Part shown: positions 7,195-13,520 of the stretch, one piece after another
Layout: every line of letters begins with the position of its first letter
Position numbering within the stretch: the stretch's first letter is position 1
NCBI GenBank assembly: GCA_964576585.1
Contig: CAZNWO010000084.1
Coordinates: 1-13,520, forward strand
Origin: GCA-2730975 sp964576585
Lineage (GTDB): Bacteria > Verrucomicrobiota > Verrucomicrobiia > Opitutales > Seribacteraceae
Direction of reading: 5' to 3'
DNA: 13,520 bases
The notes under the pieces: generated by a model
Seen by the model: only the letters and a program-made list of their open reading frames with translations
What the model was told of the DNA's origin: nothing
Database searches by the model: none
Position numbers and translations under genes: made by a program

Positions 7195-9215
7195 GGCAGG
7201 AGTTCCATTCTGGCGTAGCTTGAGGGGTTTTGGTAGTTTAGCAGCCAACCGGACCAAGTCAGGCAGGAGTCCCGGCCCTTTGAGTTGTCCGCATCGTTTA
7301 CCACGAAATCGAAATTAAAGGTTTCTCCCGGCGAGAGGTGATTTACCTTCAAGCCCTTGAATGGGATGAAGGCATCCATGCTGTAACCGTTTGAAGTAAG
7401 ACGGGAATCGACTCGAATTCCAGGTATGTCTGTCTTGGCGGTAGTCGGCTTTCGGGAGTGCAAGTAACGACCAAAGTCCGGAGTTACCTTCCCCCCTCGA
7501 GACGGCAAGGGGCAGAAAATTTGTACGACTCCGGGAATCTCGATGCCGGGCGGTTCCTTGTAGCCTCCCCCGATCCCGGGGTCGTAGTTCGGGACTGCTC
7601 GACCTCGCTGGCCCTTGGGCCGAAAATCAAAGTGAATTTCTACACCATCTCTGTTCCAAGGCAAAGGATGACTGGTCATCCGCTTGTCGTCGGTCACGTT
7701 TATGTGAAAATGAAATCCCTTGTCGCTCTTTCGCAGCCAAGCTTCCGCAGAGCAATCTTGAGCTGAATCCCATTTGCCTCCACCCGGCCTCCAAGTGTTT
7801 CTCTTCCAGTCCTGGCAACGAATTCTTGCATGAAAACGATCACCCATCCTCATGATTGCTTCTTCGGGAGGGGAATCTTTTCCCTCGAAATAGAACCCCC
7901 TCCGTACCGAGCGCATGTGGCCAAACCGACGAGCGTCAAAGAAAGAAAACTCATGTCCCGACCAGATCATGGTCGTGTCTCGTTCGCCGGGCGTATCGCT
8001 GTCGTTGACAATCCACTCGAAATTAAAGGCGTTCACCGGATAAAAGTGTTTATTCTCAAGTTCACTCAATGGGATCAATACAGTGACTTCCCAACCGTTC
8101 TTGACGAACTCGCAACCTGCGGTGATCTTCGGGACCTCTATCCCCTTGAACCAAATCTTCACGGAACCATCTTCTTTTGGTCCAAGCAGCATTTGAAAGA
8201 CCCCTCTCTCGTAGGCCCCTTTGCCCAAATCGTTGTGACGTACGTCGAAAAACACTTCCAGCGAATCGTTAACCCACAGGTCGGGGTTTTTCGTAGTGAC
8301 GAACTTGTCGTCTCTCACCTTGAAGAGCAACTTGAGGTTTTCGTCGTCCCTAGCCATTACGGCAAAGGCGGAGCAGTCGGACTGGCCCGACCAATGCTTG
8401 TCCGTCCAGAGTCCCGGACGGGTTTCGCTTCGTGTAGTCCCGATTTGGTCTCTCCAATTGATGCGGAGGGCGCACTCCGGCAAAATCCTGCCGGGGCCTA
8501 CAAAGTAGAATCCATTCCACCACCTTTTGTCGTCCAGGTGGTAGAGTGCTCCAAAGGGGAAAGGCGATTCGGTGCTACCCTTGAAAACAAGCGGTGGCTC
8601 AACTTCAGCTCCTGGGTCGAGTCCGGCGGTGCCTCTATGTTGGGGGAGCTCGTCCCAACTCAAATGGTGCAAGGGATTCCTGACTATGGATGAAGCCTCG
8701 CCGGGAGAAGGGGCTGGCATAAACCACTTGCGTCGGTACTTGTCTATCTCGGAAGCCGGAATGGGGTTGCCGGCAAGATTGATTCCCTTGAGGGACTTGA
8801 GTCCGCCCAAAGGAGAAATCACCTTTATCTTATTGCGGTTCAGGTAAAGCCATTCCAGTGAGGACAACCCGCCCAAGGGTCCGATATCAACGAGCAGGTT
8901 GTCGTTAAGAAAAAGCTGCTTCAGCTTCTTCATGCCGGCCAACGGCTTGAGGTCGGTCACCTTGTTGTAACTCAGCAAGAGGCTCTCCAGTTCAGTTAAC
9001 TTGGAGAGGTAGGAAAGGTCAGAAATGTCTAGGCCATCCAAGTTCAGCCTCTTGACCCGCTTGAAGTCGGCTTCCGTCAGCGCGCCGACTGGCTTGTCTA
9101 TGGATGCCCTTATCGCTTGTTCAATTAATTTTTTGTCATCGGCTTGGAGATATGCCTGAAAGCAGGCAAGGAGAATTCCTGCGAATATAGCCATTCGTAA
9201 TGCCGAATCCTTCAA
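7191..9215 (-). CDS. Exported leucine-rich-repeat protein with two CBM9-like domains
   Basis: 674 residues from the TTG at 9215-9213, chosen because GAGGAG lies 7 nt upstream and the product then begins with a clean signal peptide (KDSALR, core MAIFAGILLACF, cleavage near YLQA-DD). Alternative starts are ATG 9296 (overlaps the upstream gene), ATG 9257 and ATG 9194. Residues 55-152 hold four to five internalin-like 22-residue LRRs (LESLLLSYNKVTDLKPLAGM, LKQLFLNDNLLVDIGPLGGL). Residues about 232-430 and 440-674 are two DOMON/CBM9-like beta-sandwiches with parallel landmarks: GFYF, a DCSA strand, VRDDK/VTDDK, DSLEVFFDVR/DGVEIHFDFR, FNFEWIVND/FNFDFVVND and TxxWSG. CBM9 domains bind glycans and also cap multidomain enzymes; LRRs bind proteins. 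No catalytic domain is visible, so I infer an extracytoplasmic binding protein. It lies 53 bp downstream of the pseudo-glycosidase giant on the same strand. Confidence 0.93.
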   Translation of the reverse strand: MKDSALRMAIFAGILLACFQAYLQADDKKLIEQAIRASIDKPVGALTEADFKRVKRLNLDGLDISDLSYLSKLTELESLLLSYNKVTDLKPLAGMKKLKQLFLNDNLLVDIGPLGGLSSLEWLYLNRNKIKVISPLGGLKSLKGINLAGNPIPASEIDKYRRKWFMPAPSPGEASSIVRNPLHHLSWDELPQHRGTAGLDPGAEVEPPLVFKGSTESPFPFGALYHLDDKRWWNGFYFVGPGRILPECALRINWRDQIGTTRSETRPGLWTDKHWSGQSDCSAFAVMARDDENLKLLFKVRDDKFVTTKNPDLWVNDSLEVFFDVRHNDLGKGAYERGVFQMLLGPKEDGSVKIWFKGIEVPKITAGCEFVKNGWEVTVLIPLSELENKHFYPVNAFNFEWIVNDSDTPGERDTTMIWSGHEFSFFDARRFGHMRSVRRGFYFEGKDSPPEEAIMRMGDRFHARIRCQDWKRNTWRPGGGKWDSAQDCSAEAWLRKSDKGFHFHINVTDDKRMTSHPLPWNRDGVEIHFDFRPKGQRGRAVPNYDPGIGGGYKEPPGIEIPGVVQIFCPLPSRGGKVTPDFGRYLHSRKPTTAKTDIPGIRVDSRLTSNGYSMDAFIPFKGLKVNHLSPGETFNFDFVVNDADNSKGRDSCLTWSGWLLNYQNPSSYARMELLP

Positions 9216-9268
9216 TTGAAAACTCCTCGAGCAGGGATAAAATACTTTAGTAAACATCTCGCTGAAAA
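9216..9268. other. Short intergenic gap between the two right-hand minus-strand genes
   Basis: This 53-bp gap holds the Shine-Dalgarno site of the downstream gene and no visible hairpin terminator. That fits co-transcription of the giant gene and the LRR/CBM9 gene. If translation instead began at ATG 9257, the gap would shrink to 11 bp. Confidence 0.6.
9223..9228 (-). promoter_or_regulatory. Ribosome binding site (GAGGAG) for the LRR/CBM9 gene
   Basis: GAGGAG on the minus strand ends 7 nt before a TTG codon at 9215-9213 in the correct frame. No other candidate start of this gene has a comparable site, so it argues for a TTG start and decides the N-terminus of the signal peptide. Confidence 0.6.
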
Positions 9269-12200
9269 TCACTTGAATATATAACGCCGTTGCCACTTCT
9301 TTTCCTGTCCTGGAGCAAGTGACAGTTCAATAAATTGCTCCGGGCAAAGGTTTTTCTGGGTTGCATGAACGGCAGTCTTAATGCCTGGGAGCGAAGTGAT
9401 GCACTCGATCGACTGACCTGTCGATGTATTACTTACGGTCACTGCGTTAGAACCTCCGAATCCCGTCGGCCATGGAACGTTAGCATTCAAGGCTCCCGAC
9501 ATTGGCTGGGCAAACTGAATTGCTCGTCCCGAAAGGCGCTGAGCATCAGACAAGCCCTCGACCTGCGGGGCATAAGGAAAGCTCACTGCGTATCCCGGGC
9601 CGATGTCCTTTTCGCTGAACCGGAAAAAGTTGTGGGTGTATTGTCTCGTCTTCAGCGGCTTGAATCCTGAGTTTCTCAATTTCCAGTCAATGTCAATGAC
9701 GTCATTTTTCAGAGTCACCTTTGCACTGAGTGAATAACCGTAGCCACCTGTAGGTGGAACGGATTGGCGGAAGTGAGCCGAATCCGTTCCCCATTCGACA
9801 GTCGTCCTCGCCAAGGAAACTGCGGGGTACTTGTTCCAGAACATATACTGGGCTCCGGTTTTCCGCAAAGCCCCGACGCCAACCTTGATGAAGGAGCCGT
9901 TTTCCGCGGCATCCGCAAAACCCGGCGGCCCGCCGGGAGTAATTAAATCGAATTCCGAGGCTAGTCCCGCGTGGTCACCCTCAGGATCATGGGTGATTGG
10001 ATTAAAAAGGTATTCCTTCCCCGCCTTATTTACCCTGAGAACCGCGGCAAGCGGCGTAAAGCGAGTGCCGACATTATAACGATCGGGGGCTGCGGGATCC
10101 ATGACTTCCGCCACCAAATCGCCAGAGACAAGCATTCTGCTGCCCTTGTGTCGCAACCTTACTGAAGTTGAGGCAACGGGAGCTTTCGGCTTCACGGTGC
10201 CACTGGGCAACCCAACCTTCTGCACTGGCTGAATGGATGCTACGGGAGGCAAGACGCTCAATTTGGCGGACTCCCATTCTCCGGGTGCGGTCGAGAGGCG
10301 AGCCTCGACCCAGTTCGCCAAGTCGAATTTGTTTCCGTCACCTCCGTCCGTAACCACCAACCTCAACCTGTCTGCCTCGGTTACGGGGACTTCAACCGTT
10401 TTGGGTTCGTCCAACCCTGTCATTGGCCCGGAAGACCACAATTGCTTGCCGTCCGCATGAACTTCGAAAATGACACTGCCCTTACCCCCGGTCACGGCAT
10501 CTATGCCCACTTTTGCCGAAAACCGCTCGAACTGACCGCTAAGCGAATACTCAAGAAGGGTAGGGGCAAAAGTCGACACCCCCTCGTCGTAAGTCTCCTT
10601 GCCAATTCGAATGGGTTGACCCACAACGTTGCGCCCCCTGCGAGGAGGGACGACCGGGGAGTCGACGTGAACCGCTCCCAAGGACTGAAGTGGAGCAAGT
10701 CCACCTGCATACTCCAAGGCTCTCCATGCGATCGTGTTTGCAGGACCCGCATAACGAATTTCGATATCCGCCACATCGGCACCTGCCAAACTGGACGCAG
10801 GCAGCAGATAGGTTGCCTCGCGTACACCTTGGGACAACTTCGGGTCAGAGCGAAGAAGATTCCACGATCCTACAGACTTTCCGTTTACGAAAACATCTGC
10901 CTGTTGCCCTCTGTCATCCAGGTAAAACTGCTTTCTAAGCATCACTCCCGCATTTTTCGTGACTGGTATGACGAACTTCTCGCTACTGCCGTTTCCGTCG
11001 AAAGCGACTCCTGCCCAGTTCTTCTCTCGACCTGCGAAATCGCGTCCCGCAAAAGTCTCGGAAGCACCCATGGATAGCTCGTATCGATTGCCACTACCGT
11101 CATTTGGAGTAAAGGAAGCAAGGGAACGCTGAGTCCACTTGGGTTCCGCGTCTGAATCCTTCAACCACAGGCGACCGAAGCTCGGGTTTTTGCCTTCCTT
11201 CAGGAAGAAGGCGACGGGCATTTTCCCCAGTGGATACCAACCACCTTCGATCGCGACCGGACTTCCGAAGAGATCCTGGGCGGAAGTAACCGAATAACCC
11301 GTTCCCGAAAAGTTGACCGCACCGGGAGCATGGTTCCGCCACATGATTAGGACGGGAGAGCCATCGATCTCACTTTCGTACCTGAAACACCAAGTACGCC
11401 CTGGAGCACTGTCCGTCACGGGCAAGTCGGCAACGAAACGCAACTGGGCGAGGAGATGGCCCGTTTTCACCATCGCAAGCCAACCAGGCTTCAATTGGTG
11501 AGCTTCACGACTCAATTTCAATGGCGGGGAACTAATTGTCTGGCGATAGGCCAAGCCAAAACCAATGCGGTTTGCATCCTTGTTCGCAATGATCGCATCA
11601 TGCTCCACGCCCATCGAGTGCAGGATCAGTCGAGCTCTAGTAAGATAGGCTGCTTGATCGAATCCGTCGAGTCCGGTTTCGCTTCGCTCGACAGCCCAAT
11701 CGAGATCCGTAACGAGAATTCGCTTGTCTTCGGAACTGCCGTTGGCATCGGCATTCTTTCGGAGCATGGAGCGAACATCCTCTATGTAATCTCTGATTCT
11801 GGAATCCTCGGGAGACGTGCTCCCCGCATCCAATCGAAGGTTCACTCCATCGAGGTACTTGAGCCCACCGTGCTTGGCCAAGTCGGCAAGATAACCAATG
11901 GCGGTCTTTCGTGAAAGCCCTCCCGCGATCAAAGGCGTTTGCGGGCAATACCTCTTCCTCCATTTGTCGGTCAACTTCAGCATGGTTGTGAAGTTCTTGG
12001 GTGCTATACCTAAACCCATCTTCGTCGGAGGACTATCGGGACCGTCCCAGACGATGAAGCCATCCAGATGGCGCCCCGCCTTTTGCATGACTTCGCGAGA
12101 GTAGTTGTTCCAATCGTCCATTCGCTTTGGAGCGTGAAAAATATCCACCGCGTGCCCCCAGTCCCTTCCACCTCTGTCATAACCACCGCGAGGAGAGAGC

Positions 12201-13520
12201 GTGTTCTTAGTCATACTTTCAAATCCTGTCCCCGACGCCCAGTAGGGGCTATAGCCCAAGATCAAGTAAGGGGAGTGACCTTGAGCGCGAACTTGATAGG
12301 CAAACTTGAGAATGGTGTCCACCTGCAGGTTGCCAGGCTGAAACTCCGCCCAATCCCAATCGTGCCTAATCAAAGTGAAGGTGTCACGTATGGGATGCCT
12401 CAGCTTTTCCGTGTTGGCTAAATCAGACTGCCATTGGGAACCTAGAATGGAGGCGGCATCAAAGACGAGAAAATCCTCCTTAAGGGAACCCACGACATCT
12501 TCTCCGGAAGTTACTGTTACGCGCAAAGTGTAGGCTCCAGGTTGAACCTGCGACGCGAAATCAATCGCCATGGCCTTTCCGGGAGCTAGGGAAAGATCCT
12601 GTTCTTTTCCACTGACTCTTCTTCCACGCCAGTCGTAAAGACCTCCTGAAATCTTGGCCGCTTTGGCCGCCCCGGACCGGCTCCAATTCGCAACCCTCAC
12701 CCGAACGGGGGAACCCGGTTGAAGCAAATTACCCGCACCCGAACGCTCCATACTCACGCTTACTCGTTCATCTACAGGCAAATGGGTGAAAACCTGAACA
12801 TCGTCCACATAGATCAAGCCCGTTTCCTCCTTGGCTTTCTGTGCCTGTGCCGCCTTCAGCTTCTCCTGAGCCAAGGTCTGTGCCTCCGTTGCTTCCGCAA
12901 CCGCCTTGGCCGCCGCAGTGAGCTTTGCTCCCCCGGAGGTCTCATCGTTCTTCCATTTCTCAAGAGCGACTTTGGCGTCTTCAGCAGCCATCTTCTTCTG
13001 CTCGGCCAATTTGCCGGCCGTCTCTTCAGCAGTCTTTGCCTTGGCCAAATCAGCCATTGCTTTTTTCACTGCAGTTTCGGCTGTCATTTGAACCTTTATT
13101 GCATTGGCATGTTCGGTCTTCGCCTTTGTCTCTGCCGCCTTGGCTGTGACCACAGCCTTGTCGGCGTTCACCTTGTCGGCCATGGCTTTCGTCAGGACGG
13201 TCGTGGCCAAGGTGACGTCGGTCATGGCTTTCTTTTGCTTTACGTTCACGAGCATTTCCAAGACCAATTTCGCCGCATCAGCCAACTTCATCTTGTCGGC
13301 AGCTAGCTTTTCTGCAGCCAGTTGCTCGGCCATTGTCTTTTCCAGTGCAGCCATAGTAGTCTTGACTACCTCCTCGGCCATCATCTGTAGCTTTGCGGCG
13401 GCTTCCATGGCCATAGTTGCCTTGGCGATCTCGGCGTTGACCGTCACGAGAACCTTGTCGGCCGCCACCTTGTCGGCCATGGCCTTCGTCAGGACCGTGG
13501 CGGCAGCAGTTACCTTGTCC
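9269..13520 (-). CDS. Giant coiled-coil protein with glycosidase-like barrel, NPCBM and mutarotase-like domains, 5'-partial
   Basis: The frame stays open to the right edge (13 codons beyond the Met codon at 13480), so the N-terminus is missing. Counting that Met as 1: residues 1-220 are Ala/Lys/Met-rich coiled coil with a 99-residue repeat; 222-232 (IYVDDVQVF) look like a closing strand of a jelly roll; 240-340 are Ig-like (VRVRVANWSR, PGAYTLRVTV); about 345-690 are a TIM barrel resembling clan GH-A (DWDWAEFQPG, YLILGYSPYWAS, VWDGPD 477-482, VTDLDW 590-595); about 800-925 are galactose-binding-like (QQADVFVNGKSVGSW); 928-1065 are NPCBM (FERFSAKVGID, FEVHADGKQLWSS, DLANW); 1105-1403 are mutarotase-like (RYNVGTRF, GLASEF, YTHNFF 1281-1286). 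NPCBM and mutarotase folds bind sugars. Both expected catalytic glutamates of the barrel appear replaced (Gly480, Asp592), so binding is more likely than hydrolysis. It is probably extracellular; an export signal would lie outside the window. Confidence 0.93.
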   Translation of the reverse strand, partial: DKVTAAATVLTKAMADKVAADKVLVTVNAEIAKATMAMEAAAKLQMMAEEVVKTTMAALEKTMAEQLAAEKLAADKMKLADAAKLVLEMLVNVKQKKAMTDVTLATTVLTKAMADKVNADKAVVTAKAAETKAKTEHANAIKVQMTAETAVKKAMADLAKAKTAEETAGKLAEQKKMAAEDAKVALEKWKNDETSGGAKLTAAAKAVAEATEAQTLAQEKLKAAQAQKAKEETGLIYVDDVQVFTHLPVDERVSVSMERSGAGNLLQPGSPVRVRVANWSRSGAAKAAKISGGLYDWRGRRVSGKEQDLSLAPGKAMAIDFASQVQPGAYTLRVTVTSGEDVVGSLKEDFLVFDAASILGSQWQSDLANTEKLRHPIRDTFTLIRHDWDWAEFQPGNLQVDTILKFAYQVRAQGHSPYLILGYSPYWASGTGFESMTKNTLSPRGGYDRGGRDWGHAVDIFHAPKRMDDWNNYSREVMQKAGRHLDGFIVWDGPDSPPTKMGLGIAPKNFTTMLKLTDKWRKRYCPQTPLIAGGLSRKTAIGYLADLAKHGGLKYLDGVNLRLDAGSTSPEDSRIRDYIEDVRSMLRKNADANGSSEDKRILVTDLDWAVERSETGLDGFDQAAYLTRARLILHSMGVEHDAIIANKDANRIGFGLAYRQTISSPPLKLSREAHQLKPGWLAMVKTGHLLAQLRFVADLPVTDSAPGRTWCFRYESEIDGSPVLIMWRNHAPGAVNFSGTGYSVTSAQDLFGSPVAIEGGWYPLGKMPVAFFLKEGKNPSFGRLWLKDSDAEPKWTQRSLASFTPNDGSGNRYELSMGASETFAGRDFAGREKNWAGVAFDGNGSSEKFVIPVTKNAGVMLRKQFYLDDRGQQADVFVNGKSVGSWNLLRSDPKLSQGVREATYLLPASSLAGADVADIEIRYAGPANTIAWRALEYAGGLAPLQSLGAVHVDSPVVPPRRGRNVVGQPIRIGKETYDEGVSTFAPTLLEYSLSGQFERFSAKVGIDAVTGGKGSVIFEVHADGKQLWSSGPMTGLDEPKTVEVPVTEADRLRLVVTDGGDGNKFDLANWVEARLSTAPGEWESAKLSVLPPVASIQPVQKVGLPSGTVKPKAPVASTSVRLRHKGSRMLVSGDLVAEVMDPAAPDRYNVGTRFTPLAAVLRVNKAGKEYLFNPITHDPEGDHAGLASEFDLITPGGPPGFADAAENGSFIKVGVGALRKTGAQYMFWNKYPAVSLARTTVEWGTDSAHFRQSVPPTGGYGYSLSAKVTLKNDVIDIDWKLRNSGFKPLKTRQYTHNFFRFSEKDIGPGYAVSFPYAPQVEGLSDAQRLSGRAIQFAQPMSGALNANVPWPTGFGGSNAVTVSNTSTGQSIECITSLPGIKTAVHATQKNLCPEQFIELSLAPGQEKKWQRRYIFK
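12887..13480 (-). repeat. Two tandem 297-bp (99-codon) coding repeats, probably more beyond the edge
   Basis: Unit 1 starts at the Met codon 13480 (MADKVAADKVLVT) and unit 2 at 13183 (MADKVNADKAVVT). They stay alignable through an AxK-QM-AE--VK--MA-L-K pattern. DNA at 13170-13203 and 13467-13500 matches at 31 of 34 positions, exactly 297 bp apart. The residues between unit 1 and the window edge (VTAAATVLTKA) match the end of unit 1 (VTLATTVLTKA), so at least one further copy should lie to the right. The remainder of each unit has diverged. Confidence 0.8.

Noticed and set aside
7180..7210. Rho-independent terminator between the convergent genes
   Set aside because: The stop codons overlap, no GC-rich hairpin with a T-run is present, and the flanking sequence is coding on both sides.
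7830..8693. 287-codon open frame on the plus strand
   Set aside because: It lies wholly antisense to the CBM9-like region, whose minus-strand frame shows duplicated domain landmarks. The plus-strand translation has no recognisable motif.
10442..11077. 211-codon plus-strand frame opposite the galactose-binding and NPCBM domains
   Set aside because: The minus strand has clear domain patterns here. The plus product is rich in Arg, Ser and Cys without pattern, as expected of a shadow.
12719..13306. 195-codon plus-strand frame rich in Leu, Cys, Gly and Arg
   Set aside because: It is the reverse complement of the Ala/Lys-rich coiled coil. GCC/AAG/GAG codons read backwards give Gly, Leu and Leu, which explains its composition.
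1..13520. CRISPR arrays, tRNA or rRNA genes, insertion sequences, attachment sites
   Set aside because: No short regularly spaced direct repeats, cloverleaf-like sequences, transposase motifs or terminal inverted repeats were seen. The only repeats are the coding ones described.

Overview
The window carries four protein genes packed almost end to end, and both edges cut through very large reading frames. Its style points to a Verrucomicrobiota or Planctomycetota-type bacterium: giant secreted mosaic proteins that combine PA14, LamG-like, MORN_2, NPCBM, CBM9-like, LRR and Sel1 modules, plus a WEHRAYWG beta-sandwich and 'GVLL.dGdflEGev'-type small-barrel repeats that I associate with secreted proteins of those phyla. 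This assignment rests on family style only. There is no rRNA, tRNA or housekeeping gene to confirm it.

Layout, left to right. (1) Positions 1-5789, minus strand: the first 1929 codons of a giant exported protein. A mosaic of beta-rich modules (about 860 residues) is followed by more than 1000 residues of Ala/Lys/Glu/Leu-rich predicted coiled coil, and the 3' end lies outside the window. (2) 5790-5871: an 82-bp divergent intergenic region with a weak promoter candidate and a small palindrome. (3) 5872-7194, plus strand: a Sel1-repeat lipoprotein. (4) 7191-9215, minus strand: an exported leucine-rich-repeat protein with two CBM9-like domains. Its stop codon overlaps that of the Sel1 gene. (5) 9269-13520, minus strand: the 3' part of another giant protein. 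It has a coiled coil containing a 99-residue repeat, an Ig-like domain, a glycosidase-like TIM barrel whose two catalytic glutamates appear to be missing, a galactose-binding-like domain, an NPCBM domain and a C-terminal mutarotase-like domain. The 3' part of this gene and the LRR/CBM9 gene lie in the same direction, 53 bp apart, and could be co-transcribed.

How they may work together (inference). Where visible, the N-termini carry export or lipid-anchor signals, and most recognised folds bind carbohydrate or protein. No transporter, regulator or clearly active enzyme is visible. The locus therefore looks more like a set of very large cell-surface or extracellular binding and scaffold proteins than a classical polysaccharide-degradation operon. 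The most interesting points are the apparently nested PA14/LamG/MORN architecture, the apparently dead glycosidase barrel in a coiled-coil giant, and the mirror-image placement of coiled coils in the two giants. All gaps between genes are under 100 bp, so no long stretch is unassigned.
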